From the NCBI GenBank assembly GCA_026027325.1, contig JAMSLZ010000001.1:1488001-1552000 (forward strand): a DNA stretch of 64,000 bases, given 5' to 3'. The notes under the pieces are model-generated. The model ran no database searches. It saw only the letters and a program-made list of their open reading frames with translations, and was not told the origin of the DNA. This DNA comes from Actinomucor elegans. Lineage: Eukaryota > Mucoromycota > Mucoromycetes > Mucorales > Mucoraceae. Shown here in pieces: positions 1-11,643 of the stretch. The position numbers and the translations under genes are program-made. Numbering within the stretch: position 1 is the stretch's first letter; the number at the start of each line of letters is the position of its first letter.

Positions 1-3000
1 AACTTTTGGGTCGAGTCATCCACTGTTGGGTGATAATATGCTTCTATCACCAATGGATTGGGAAAGTCATCAGGAATATCAAGAGCACTATGTCTTTTTC
101 TCTATATAGGCAGTCATGTTAGTTTCATGAAAGCTAAGCGAATAAGTATACTTTACAAACTTCTTTTGGAATGGTGATGTATCTATACCACTGTTGTACC
201 AATTTTTAAATCGTTCAAGTGGTGCCTGCAATGCTTCTTCTTCTTCTTCTTCTTCGCTGCCAAACTCTGCCAGTATCTCCATTGCAGCAACAGGTCCGAC
301 ACCAGGGATACCTTCAGTATAATCGCTGCCTAATAAGAATGCCAACTGAATCAACTTTTTCCTCGACAAGGACATCTCGCGCTCAATATCCTGACTCATA
401 TAACATTCGACAAATCGTTGTTGATTAAACATGTTTTTGAAAACACGAGAAGCACCGAATAAGAACACATCGGAATCGTCTGTAATTGTGCCATCGACTA
501 ATGTCAAGGTTTCCAATGCAGCACACTGCGCTTCGGCTTCCATCGGCGAGACGATATAAGGTACGCCAAACAGTTTTAGTAGCTCTTGAATGTCCTGTAC
601 CATTTGATCTGTGACATCATCTGAATTGCCCATCTCTTTGCGTTGCTGCTTATTCAAATCTTTCATATCTTGGTAAAGCTCGGTCCGTACTTGATCCAGG
701 TGTTTGGATTGAATGTCTGAAACGAAGCGAGCGAATTCGTCTTCTTCGCCTTGTACATCCAGTTCTTCTTCAGAATTGTAGCCATGATCTTTAGTCGTCG
801 TAGTTGGCTCATCCATCTTTTCCTTCTCGAAGTCTACTATTGTTGATGATTCAGTTATCATTTTGTTTTCTATATCATCTCGTGATTGTAATTTGCTTGA
901 GCCTTCATCATTACTTTTTGGCAAGTCAGTCTTTTGGCCATTAGTCTTATCAGCAAGCTCTAATTCTTCTACATCATTATTTACAAGTGCTTGGTTATTA
1001 TCCAGAGCATTATCCAAGGGTAAGGTGGATTGATGGATATCAATATGTACATGTTCTTTGCTAGGACTTGAGGCTTCTTTTTCTCTGTAGTTTATCTCCT
1101 TTTCTAGTATACTCTCTGTAGATTGTACACGATCATCTGATATCACCATTCCTTGCTTCAAGCCAGTGGTAAACTGAATCTCTTCATCATCATCATCATC
1201 ATCGATCATGATAGTATCTTCTGTTAGTTCAACTGGTGGTGCTGGCTTGTCATCTATCTGTTCAAAGGCCCCTTCGTTTTCAATAGCTTGTTTTGCTCGC
1301 CATTCGATCACACTTTCCAAAAAGTCCTGCTTAAATTGGAGAGTTTCCAAAGCCAATTCATTCGCTTCGTTCGTTTTGCCAAACTGCTTGCGTATTGACA
1401 ATAGATCGCTCTTGATTTTGTCGGGATCTTGTTCTTCAATGGCTCGCTTTAATATCTTCTTATACTCGTCATTAAAAGAGTGCATGTACATGAAAGCATC
1501 AGGGGCTCGTGATACCCAAAATTCATAGAACTCATCTGGGTTTAGGGATAAATGACTTGCTTTATCTTCCTGAGCGACAGCATGGGAACCAGATTCTGTT
1601 GAATACATCCGAGAAATGGCTTGGTTCATGGCCTCATCATCGTCGTCGTCATCATATACATAAGCGCTCATATCGTTAATAAGCCCTTGAGTCTTTGAAA
1701 GAAATAAAGGCGCATCTTCATCTATTGGCTCATCCACCTTGAGGTTTTCAGTATCAACGTTCTCAAATGCATCCTCTTCCTCATCATCATCGCTTAAAAA
1801 GTTGTCAAAAAGTGCAGCAAGCTTTGGATTAGAGGCCAAAGCAGCAGCGACTTTATCTTTTTTTGCAGACGCAGCAGGAGGCGAAGAAGGTCTACTAAAT
1901 AGAGTTTAATAAGACGCAATAGCCTCTCTATTATTATATAGTTTTTACCTTTCCTTTTCATCAGGGACTTCAAGTTTAGGCTCAGGACGTAAAGTCGTAG
2001 TATCATCCAGATTGACAGGCTCAGCTGCAGTCAAACCTGGTAGCTTCCAACCGAGACCTTGGTTTAAATCCTCATTCTTGTATAAAATATATTGACGTCC
2101 TCGCTCACCTGCAATACGCGCAGGTTCTACTTTGATTCCACTTTGTGCAGAACTTGCCTGCATCAGTCGCTGTGTCATTGCATTACGATGCTTTAGCAGC
2201 TTGATCTGATGTTTTGAAAAGTCAAGGGCTGTATTTGATCCACGCACCATTTCATCCAAACGGGCCCACGATGTGGATCTTGATTTCCACATCATGTCCT
2301 GAATCACTTCATACTGTATTTCAGGAGGCAGCGCTTGAAACTCTTCTGAATCAATGTCTTGTTCAGTAGGCTTATATTCATTAACAAAGTCTTGTATTTC
2401 CTCGGACGTAGCAAGACGTGGATCTAACTTTCGAAGACGTGCATCTGTCTCGTTTTCTTGAACTTCAGGCAGCTCAAACTGATCCATTTTGTGTTTCTTT
2501 CGAAGCGTTTCTACTGCTGCAGAAGTTTCTAATTCATCGTAGTACGTATATTTTTCTGGAATATTGCTTTCTCCATGCAGCCTACACATTCATGCGTTAG
2601 ATGAAAGTCGTTGATTTGAACTAAAGCAACTCACTTTTTTTGTTCTTGGAACAAGATACGAGACTTTACTTGAGCACTAAGGATTTTTTTCGCAGTAGCC
2701 TTCAAGTTGGCCTTCACGCCTTCTCTGCGTTTTCTTCTTTCACGCTATATGCCAAATGTCAAAATACTACTTTATGCAAGAAAGACAAGGGCACTTACGA
2801 TCGTGCTTCTTTTGAGAGTAGGCGCCCCACCATCAAAAACAAACACAGGTTTAATATCAAAGAACAATAGTTTACAAATGCGTCGAAAGAAACCAAGCAA
2901 ATGACCATTTCTTAGTGCATTGCCTTCTTTATCACGCATTGTTCGCATAAATTGGTGAATCCAAATGGATGCATCAACAGCAATGCGCTTTTGTCGCAAG

Positions 3001-3062
3001 GATTCTAATTGAGTAGGTCGAGCAGCAGGCCCTACAAGTGACCAAAGACCTTGAACTCCCAT
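1..3062 (-). CDS. RAD2: XPG/Rad2-type structure-specific DNA repair endonuclease (3' end beyond the window)
   Basis: Nucleotide-excision-repair flap endonuclease of the XPG/Rad2/Rad13 family, which makes the 3' incision at a damage bubble in the nucleus. Exons (minus): 3062-2799, 2744-2635, 2581-1949, 1894-157 and 101 to beyond base 1; introns are 53-55 nt. The N-terminal nuclease domain starts MGVQGLWSLVGPAARPTQLE and carries the metal-binding acidic residues of DASIWIHQF and FVFDGGAPTLKR. A long acidic spacer with Asp and Glu runs follows. The internal nuclease domain then shows SPMEAEAQCAALE, TDDSDVFLFGA and the helix-hairpin motif GSDYTEGIPGVGPVAAMEI. The last exon gives DIPDDFPNPLVIEAYYHP, as in XPG, and runs off the left edge, so the PCNA/TFIIH-binding tail is not visible. 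About 948 residues are present, against roughly 1000-1200 in the family. The gene starts 299 nt upstream of a 3'-truncated view of nothing else; its neighbour upstream is the heme oxygenase gene on the same strand. Confidence 0.96.
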
Positions 3063-3271
3063 GGCAGTGTAGACGCAAGAAAGAAGACAAAAAGATATGC
3101 TGCGGCTTTATTTTTTATAAGCAGCTAAAAGCTACTGGTGGGTGGGGTGAATGCAAAATAAATAGAAAAAAATCAAATACCGCAGGGTATCAAGTTTAAA
3201 TAAATAAGGGTTTAGTGATATATACATATCACTTTAGAATAAATAAGTGGGATGAGTGGAAAACTCGTTAA

Positions 3272-4764
3272 TTACAATCTCTCAGAGATGCGATGGTAGA
3301 TAGATAAACCTAGAGCAACTGTAGCTGCACCAGTAGCGAAACCAACTAACCAATCACGGCTCACCGTTGACTTGACGCTTGTAGATGGAGATACGTATTC
3401 AATACCGCTTTCGGCTAAGGTAGCATGTAACTGCTTGGCTTCAGAGAGTTCTTGGATCTCATCAAACAAGGCGATATTGAGTTCAAAGGAATAGATGGCT
3501 TCAGCAACAATCAAATCTACAACAACAAAGGTCAGTTGAGATCTTTCTTTTGCTCTGTATTTCAATACATACCTTTTGTGTATTGTGTGACATGAGCACC
3601 ATCTAGACGCTGACGGTAAAGGTTTTTGAATTCAGTATGGTTACCAATGTGATTAAAGTTATAAAACTCGAGACCGTCATAAGAGTCCCAGGCAGCATCA
3701 GTCACATCAATCTTGAGAACATGCTTCTTTAAACGCTTAGCTAAGATTTGACCACCTATTGGGAGAAAAGTTGAGTGATTCTATACGCATAGAAAACGAA
3801 ATAGGTTTACATACCACTAAGATCACCGAGATAGCGGGAGTAGCTGTGAGCAATTAAAAGAGAAGGGTTTTTTTCAGCAGCCTCCTTCAAGGCATTCATG
3901 TAGTTTTTGACAGCAGGAGTAGCATTCTTGACGTCAATGAGTTCAGCAACGCGGTTCTTTCCATAGTAATACTCGAGATCCTTGATCAAGGCCTTTTCGC
4001 GAGTGAGCTCAAAAGGGAAATGAACCATTTGAATAATAGGATGGTCCTTGAATTGGTTCAAAAGCTCTTCCATAGTTCTATTGACATAATAAAAACGATC
4101 AATCATCAAGCTGGGAACAAAGCTCATTATTTCCTGACTTACTTGTAGATAAAGTATAAAGAATTAATATATCTACCATACTCATCCTTGTTAATATCAC
4201 CACTAAGGAAACGCCTAGTGATATAATAAAACGTGTGATTAATTCTCCAGTAGTTTTACTTTATGAATTCTAAACTTACTTTGTGAAAACACTGTTCTCA
4301 GCAGCAGCATGAACAACCTTAGTACCTTCCTTCATGGCAGAAGCAAGTTGAGGGTTAGAAAGGAATTCTTGACCCTTCTTGGACTGAGTCTCAGGCAAAA
4401 GACGATTGACGCTATGAGGCTTGACTTCGTATTCTGTAGTGATGGGGTTAGTCAGATGCTCATGTCCATAAACAGAATGACATACCAGGATGATCACCAG
4501 CTGTTTGGGTCATCATATCCTCAAGGTCATCTTTTGGCTTAGATGCAAAAGGGCAACCGCCTAGATATTAGAAAGAGAATGAATACCTTTTTTTTTTAAT
4601 TGGAGTAACGGATTTCGTTTATCAATAACATACCACTATGCTCAGAGGTACTATTAGTAATAGAATAACAAGTTTTAGTGGACGAAATTATATGAAGTGT
4701 ATCTCTTTTACCGATTGTTTACAGCTTCAACTGTATCGGATTTCATGGCTGCAGGAGGGCTCAT
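3272..4764 (-). CDS. HMX1: Heme oxygenase, C-terminally membrane-anchored
   Basis: Oxidises heme to biliverdin, CO and iron; in fungi used for heme iron recycling at the ER membrane. Eight exons (minus): 4764-4712, 4650-4634, 4560-4486, 4433-4280, 4214-4143, 4077-3815, 3755-3573, 3516-3272; they join in frame to 353 aa. The proximal heme ligand is the His of EGTKVVHAAAENSVF. The distal helix is HSYSRYLGDLSGGQILAKRL, formed across the exon 6/7 junction. The last ~20 residues hold a hydrophobic segment (WLVGFATGAATVALGLSIY) followed by a short basic tail, as in tail-anchored heme oxygenases. Exon 2 is only 17 nt and sits in a poorly conserved N-terminus, so that part is the least certain. The N-terminus also contains a Cys-Pro dipeptide (GGCPFASKP), which could be a heme-regulatory motif; that is inference. 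The XPG gene begins 209 bp downstream on the same strand. Confidence 0.94.
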
Positions 4765-6661
4765 TTGATTGATTTCAAGATGGGGTTTTAGATGAAAAAT
4801 ATATAATAAAAAAGAGAAAAAGTTTTTATCAGATCTTTTTACCCTTTTTATAAACTTTTGATCTTTGTGACAGTGAATCTGATAAGTCTAAACATCATGA
4901 GGCCCCTGTGGTTTAACTGTATATAAGTAAGCGTGTGTAATCCCCCAATTTTTTTTTTGTACTGGTTATCTCCGCTTAGCCAAGTCGTACGCGCTCAAAG
5001 TCATTCTTTTCTACGTCCGCAATCATCCGACTATATAGAAGGAACAAAGAACGACAGTTAATGCTGACGCGTCAAATACTATTACTGGCTCTTATATGTC
5101 ACTCTTTAGAGACCCCTTATTGTTTATAAATTATCATCTGATAAATCAACGAATAAAGATAATTTGACTGACTTTATTTCTTTAGTTGCTGGACTTTAAG
5201 TGAATGCCTTTCCTTGTTTCTTATTGTTCTATTTTCCTTTTGTTTCTGGTAAGGATTCTATATCACGCGTTTTTTCGCTTGACTCTCCAGTAATCTTGTG
5301 TCTTATGCTTCCTAGTGGATTATACCAAGAAATGATCAAAATGGTACAGCTGTACATTGATATCCTTTTTATCAGATCTTTTCTGCATATTTGTTATGAT
5401 AGTCTTTTATCAGATCTTTTTAGACTACCGATATCCAATCAAAAACACGTAATCTTGCTCAATCGCTTGTGTTTCCTTACACGTTTATATACATTGGGCT
5501 GGTGTCATGTAACGATAATCAAACATGGTAACGAAATGCGATTTGTAATACCGATATATGAGTAGACATCCTCATTGTTCTGTCTATAAGAGATCAAGGG
5601 TAAACATAATAAAAGAACGGTTTGGTTGAGAAAACGCTGCAGAACAAACGTCAAATATAACGGAGTGCATTATTATAAACTGTTTTTCCACTAGAAACAT
5701 CTGATTCAAACTATGATGATTAGAAAGCAGACAAAAGGAAAATAGGGAAATCATGGGCTTGCCATGTGTTGGTATACCGGCAATAGATAAAAATGATTTA
5801 ACCGACGGCCTTCTAATCCTTGTGAGATCCTTGTGTGTCTGCGGCCATTGGAAATAAAGGAGCTTCCGTACACGAGTAAAGTACAAGTATATTGCTTGTC
5901 CAGGGTTTGATCAATGATAGATCATGTCATATAAAATATGAGTCTTTTTTATACAGATTAAGTAGTATTGTGATGCCTGCTATGTAAAGTAATTGGAATT
6001 GGAACAATTTTGGCGCGCAGCTCAGTGGTTCTTGTTCTAGAAATCCTTGAACCAAACATTATGCTATTGTAAGATACAATGCAAGTTTCAAACAAATAGA
6101 TATTTCATACACTTTATGATGTACCAACTGACCTGATGTATTCATTCAAAGATGGTCAATTACAAAAGAAGCGTCTATTAAGCTCCTAAACAGTAGTTGA
6201 ATATAACAAGTAATAAAACCCAAAAAGAAAAGACGCAATGGCTTACTGCGCCATTGCTACTCTTGTAACAACGTCTACTATATCACCTCATTACTTTTTT
6301 TTTTCAATATATATCTGTAATGTGATTTGAATAGAAAAGAAAGCCAATCTACAGTCAATGTGCTTATCTAGAGTTCGGAAATCAAACCGAATGATCGGGG
6401 ATTATGGTCTTGTCTTGTAGGATGTAACATTCTACTGTATACCAACGTTTGACGAAGCAGAAATTTTGCTCATGTTTTCAATGTCAGTTATGCTTCACCA
6501 ATGCCTTGCTTTCAGGTGATTATTTCTAATGAGTGTTTCGGCTACAGCATCAATGAGATGTAATACCATCAGCTATTGGTTTAGTAATATTTGATTTGAT
6601 TAAATAACACTGGATTTATGATTTTAATACAGACAGGGCGCGGCGAGCATAGCTTATCCAA

Positions 6662-6682
6662 AAATCCAGCACAACTGGATTT
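6662..6682. repeat. Short perfect hairpin AAATCCAG-n5-CTGGATTT
   Basis: Perfect 8-bp inverted repeat around a 5-nt loop. The right arm with its flank (ACTGGATTTAT) also occurs as a direct copy about 65 bp upstream, near 6609. It could be the end of a decayed transposon or a chance palindrome in AT-rich DNA. Confidence 0.5.
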
Positions 6683-6820
6683 ATATTTTTGACTAAAGGC
6701 ATTGGGCAGTAGTCGATGCATTTTTTTGTATCAACTAATTAGGGGAAAAGCCTCTGTTTACTAGCAATAAAATTAAGAAAAACTAACTACCAAACCCTGT
6801 TCCTTAAATAAACGTAATAA

Positions 6821-6930
6821 CAGATGTAGTAATTCATTCTGATTGTGATCTATTCATCAGTTGTGACATTTAACTGAGATCAACCAAGAGATCGATAGAT
6901 CAATAGATTTAATTTATCTGAAATTGTATT
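6821..6930 (+). repeat. Dispersed ~110-bp repeat, copy 1
   Basis: Shows the head CAGATGTAGTAATTCATTCT, then TTGTGACATTTAACTGAGATC, then a palindromic GATCGATAGATCAATAGATTT core. It is followed at 176 bp by copy 2 in the same orientation. Confidence 0.7.
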
Positions 6931-6996
6931 TAATCTCTTTTCAGTTATTATCGTTCGGTATATTCACTGCATTTTAATAAATATATACTATCAATT

Positions 6997-7110
6997 AGAT
7001 GTAGTAGTTATTTTGAGTAATTCTTATATAGCGGATGTGACATATGAACGCGATTGGTCAAGAGATTTATAGATCTGTTAATCTAATTTACATGAAATAG
7101 TTGTATTTTA
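6997..7110 (+). repeat. Dispersed ~110-bp repeat, copy 2
   Basis: Same order of blocks as copy 1: GATGTAGTAGTTATTTTGAG, GCGGATGTGACATATGAACG, then AGAGATTTATAGATCTGTTA and an AT-rich tail. It starts 176 bp after copy 1. Confidence 0.7.
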
Positions 7111-7189
7111 CTGCACAGGTCTAAAGTATAAGTATAACTTGCACTTTAGACAATCAATAGCTCTAGTGTATGAAATACTTTGCTTTGGG

Positions 7190-7245
7190 AATGCAGTAAC
7201 CATCAGATTCGACATTAAACAGGAAATGGTCAAGGAATGTAGAAA
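7190..7245 (+). repeat. Dispersed repeat, copy 3 (internally deleted)
   Basis: Head AATGCAGTAAC is joined directly to CATCAGATTCGACATTAAAC, so about 20 bp of the usual head-to-middle spacing is missing. It lies 193 bp after copy 2. Confidence 0.5.
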
Positions 7246-7608
7246 TGATGTAAATGGCCAAATTCAGTAAAAAAAAATAATAAGAAAATACACCCTCAGG
7301 CTCTTATTTTCAAAACTTGCTATTTTTTTTGGGGGGAAGTGCGAAGCTGGCATCTCACAGGATAGCTCTAAAGTAGTATAGCTAGGATATGTTTGTGAAT
7401 ATGCATATGTACTGTTCTATGTATTTCATCTGAAGAAATATATGAGTTATGTACACCATTTTTTTTATCACTGTAAACCCTATAATTTTAAGAAAATATA
7501 AGCGGTTCTTTACATAATTCAATAAAAAACTTAATTTCGTAAAAATTTTATTGGTGAATCGTGTATTTGTCTAAACTTTTGGCTTATGTCAAGACTGCAT
7601 TGTTAAAG

Positions 7609-7926
7609 TTTTGGCTGAAGGACTAATTTCCTGATGCCAAAAAAAATCACCTCTAGGCTTTTCTACAATTTCAAATCGTTAATATTCAGCCAAAAATACT
7701 CAGCGCTTGAAGCTGCTGATACTATAGACTGTGAACCATTTTTAGTGCCTTTTATGCTTTTTTTTTTCTTTCTCTTTTTCTTTATCGAGTTTCTATTCTA
7801 TTTCATGCTCTATTTACTTAAACCAGTATCGAACATTTAATAAACTTTTTTTTTTCATGTAGTTTCAGCCCATAATCTGGGGGTTACGTTTCTTCCACTT
7901 TATATTCTCTTAATTTTGGCTGAAAT
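7609..7926. repeat. Inverted and direct copies of an 11-bp motif (TTTTGGCTGAA)
   Basis: The motif reads forward at 7609-7619 and 7915-7925 or thereabouts, and in reverse complement at 7686-7696. The reverse and last forward copies bracket about 240 bp of AT-rich, non-coding DNA, in the manner of the short ends of a MITE. No target-site duplication is evident, so this remains weak. Confidence 0.35.
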
Positions 7927-9626
7927 AGGATTATATCCTATCTTTAAAGGTACCAAGTAGATGAAAGCGCTACATTACCATCTGTTGTACTGTTACAGCT
8001 TATATTTATTATATAAATCAGTGAAATACTATCTTTTTTTTTGTATTATATCCGTTCTGTATATTAAATTATTTCTATTTTTTAGACACATATAGTAGGT
8101 TGGTTATAGATCATAGCTATCGACGATAGCAGAAATCCGACAAACATTGAAGAAAAGAGGAATATGTGTAGTGATTATAGACCTTATATGATATTGATAC
8201 CTTGATCAATCAACTCAGCTATAAAGAGTGACCATTGATCTCCAGCTCTAGACTAGTATAATATATGAACCTTCCGCATTAAGGCACTAGGCAATTAGTG
8301 CTTGATGCTAACCAAGATCAAGAACAAGGAATGCTTAGTCATAGTTTATCTTGGCATCTAATTCATGAATATAGAGAACAGGGCCATGAATTAATTAAAT
8401 CTTACATAATCTAACCACTAAGATATATTCGCTATTACAAATAATCTAAGCAAGAAAACATATAAATACAGAGTAAAACTCATAACTAGAAAACTATCTT
8501 ATTATCAATAAACTAGAAGCTTACTTGGTTTATCAAAGACTTGCTTTAGTTATATATTTCATACCTTACAAACATTACGATTTATTTTTCTTTCATTGGA
8601 AGCCCAGAGCTACGCTGAATTCCAAGCTAAAAGAAAAAGGAATTTATCGATTGAGTCTCATCGTTAAATAACTTGTTATATTACAGCCATGCAACGAAAA
8701 GCGCTGCTTTTTTCAGCACCCATTCTTTTTTTTTTTGTCCATTTTTTAACACTCTTTTGTTCATATTTTTCAACGCAATTTTACCTGCAAAAAGACACCT
8801 GCTAAGTTGTTCTTTCAAAGATGCTCATCCCATCATTACAGTTACAATGAGTTTTACTATCAAAGAATTGAACCAGGCTATGAATACCTACTTTGGGCAT
8901 CGCCGCAGTATTTTCCCATGCGCTCCTTGATTGGCTATCGGAAAATGTTTTTAAATTATTATTATTATTATTATTGGAGACAATACAACCTATTGTCTAC
9001 TTGGATGCGATTGTGCTATAATAAAAAGGTATAAACTTGGATATAGTTCATTAATAAAATCTGTAGATAATTGGTCTTCATGATGGATGGTGTAACGAGC
9101 GCTTTTTTTTCCCTCTATATTAGTATATTCACTTATAATTGAATAGTATTCAAGCGTTTGAACGCTAGATTATCTGCACAAAAACTAAATGTGTAAGAAG
9201 AAAAAAACCCTCGAAAAGGGTATATATAGATTATCCCAAAGATATAAAAAAAATGTACTTTAATTAGAAGGTGCATCTCGAAAATGATATGTTGGCCAAA
9301 CTTTTGAATTTTTTACAGCAAAGGGGGAATACCTTTGAAATTTTCCCTTACCCAGCTTGATTCCTATTTACTCACCAATAATGTCATTGAAGAATGGACT
9401 GACACAATATAACTTGTGAAAAAGTTGATCTTACTATGTTACATCAATAGAATACATTAATATCTCATGAAAAGCGCTTTTGGCAGGTTACTGATAGAAT
9501 GGCGCTTTACTGAAGCATTAAATGTCGGGTGATGAAAGCACGGTGTTGTTTGATTGCTGTTGATTCTTATATGCTTGTTGGTTTTCCTCTTTCTTTTTTA
9601 AAAAAAAACGAGACAATAAAGCATAA

Positions 9627-11643
9627 ATGGAGCATCGTAAGTTTACGAAGTTGTTGTAAAAAATACTTATAACTTATATTCTCTTTTTGATTAGAGTCAC
9701 CAAAGTAAATTCACACATGCTTCTATGCAATGAGTTTTTGATAATGATTCTTTTTCTTTTTTCTATTGTTTAGGTCATTTTGGAAACGTCGAGGACTCAA
9801 ATTACCTGGAAGGTAAAACTAAATAATCTTGAAAACTTGAAACAAAAGAATCTAATAATAATCAGTGTAAACATTGTTCCTAGTTGGTCCAACGTGTCTT
9901 CTCCAGATGACACTACAGAGCCTGTTGTTATAGGTGCTCGCTACACATACAATAGCTTGGTTACTTCTACTACTTCTTATTCTAATAAACCTGCCATGCT
10001 GCCATCTCAATATCCTAGTAGTAGTACAACTCAACCATTGCATAGCTCGACACAACGAAAACATACGTTTGCTACCAGTCAACATAACGAGAAGCAGAAG
10101 AAAAAGAATCATGCACGAAGCGCCTCACACCCTAAATCATTCAACGCGTTCTTGAAAGATACCAACGATGAATGGAGCGATGATATACAAGTAACTAATG
10201 TGCACCCTATAGCTGAGAAAGACCCTACGATTGATCATGAAGCATTGGCCAAAGCCACAGAAGCGGTGCTTTCTGTAACATCGCCACAGCCATCAGCGCC
10301 ACCTTTGAAAAAGAAGAAATCAGTAAATCCCAATGGCATCAAAGAACACTTACAAGACCTTTTATTAGGTAAAAAAAAGAAAAAAGAAAAAAAAGAAAAG
10401 AAAAGAAAAGGCTACTTTGATACATGTATAAGAGCAAATTTATTCATGGCGCAATATAGATCCTACATTTTCTTTGAAATGGATCGATATGGATGATACT
10501 AGAGATCCTACAAGAACAAACAAGTTTAAAGAAGTCTTGTCTGTTTCAAATGTCGACTTGGGTAAAAGTTATACATGCATAATTTAGATTATATGATCTG
10601 TATTAACAAACCCTCTAGCATCTCTGAGGTCACTCAGCTGGAGTGGTATTCCTGAGGAAGTAAGAATGATGGCATGGCAACTATTACTGGGATATCTACC
10701 TTGTAATTCAGTAAGAAGAGAGAGTACATTGGCACGTAAAAGAAAAGAGTATGCAGACAGTGTCACAGCAACATACGCGAGAGGCACAGCTGGATTGGAT
10801 CAGGCTTTATGGCATCAAATCCATATTGATATACCCAGAACGAATCCAGGCATCCCGCTTTATCAGTATGAAGCCACGCAGCTTGTAAGACCTTTAGTGC
10901 AATTCAATGGTATATAGCTAATTTGCTTATAGTGTTTGGAAAGAATTTTATACCAATGGGCAATACGACACCCAGCCAGTGGCTACGTGCAGGGAATCAA
11001 TGATTTGGTGACACCTATATTTGAAGTGTTTCTGTCTGCTTACATTGATGAAGATCCAGAACAATACGATGTGAGTCAATTGGATAAGCGAGTGCTTGAT
11101 GTGATTGAAGCAGATAGTTTTTGGTGTCTTTCCAAGTTGCTGGACGGTATTCAAGATAATTATACGTTTGCTCAACCTGGTATTCAACGACAAATCTTGA
11201 CATTGAAGGAATTAGTGACACGTATTGATGGTAAGGTATTTTGTATAAAAAGTTATATATATATTACATACCAACCCACATTTTGATCAGCTCGTCTGGC
11301 CCAGCACTTGCAAAATGAAGGCATTGAGTTCATTCAGTTTGCTTTCCGATGGATGAATTGCTTGCTGATGCGAGAATTGCCTTTGCGCAGTACAATTCGG
11401 ATGTGGGACACGTATTTAGCAGAAGGGTCATCTGAGGGATTTTCAGAGTTTCACGTATATGTGTGTGCTGCATTCTTGGTGAAATGGTCAAATCAGCTGC
11501 AAAAGTTGGATTTTCAAGGTGTCATGATCTTTCTTCAGCAGTTACCTACACAAGGATGGCAAGAGAAAGATGTAGAACTCTTGTTATCTGAGGCTTATAT
11601 GTGGAAAACCTTGTTTCATAATGCTCCAAGTCATCTCAAGTAA
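9627..11643 (+). CDS. GYP1: TBC-domain Rab GTPase-activating protein, Gyp1/TBC1D22 type
   Basis: Stimulates GTP hydrolysis by a Rab/Ypt GTPase in Golgi or endosomal traffic. Eight exons: 9627-9636, 9695-9704, 9774-9812, 9884-10368, 10460-10561, 10619-10884, 10933-11230, 11291-11643; they close in frame at 520 aa. The first two exons are only 10 nt each, giving MEHQSPK and leading into SFWKRRGLKLPGSW. A Ser/Thr-rich, probably disordered region follows to about residue 190. The TBC domain has GIPEEVRMMAWQLL (motif A), HIDIPRTNPG with the catalytic Arg finger (motif B, IxxDxxR) and HPASGYVQGINDL with the Gln finger (motif C, YxQ). The stretch ERILYQWAIRHPASGYVQG is characteristic of the Gyp1/TBC1D22 subfamily. 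The domain runs almost to the C-terminus, which is usual. Rab specificity cannot be read from the sequence. Confidence 0.93.

Larger units (their letters stand above)
4765..9626. other. Gene-free AT-rich spacer (4.9 kb)
   Basis: No supportable gene on either strand; the open frames here are short, AT-driven and lack codon-like structure. It holds three clustered copies of the dispersed ~110-bp repeat (6821-7245), a small perfect hairpin at 6662-6682, several copies of an 11-bp motif TTCAGCCAAAA in both orientations (7609-7926) and three copies of TTTATCAGATCTTTT-like sequence near 4826, 5368 and 5405. It separates the divergently transcribed heme oxygenase and TBC genes. Confidence 0.7.

Noticed and set aside
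1208..1528. 106-codon plus-strand frame opposite the XPG gene
   Set aside because: Shadow of the conserved XPG coding sequence on the other strand.
8673..9034. Two overlapping small open frames
   Set aside because: Phe/Tyr-rich products driven by poly-T and ATT repeats; no sign of a real protein.
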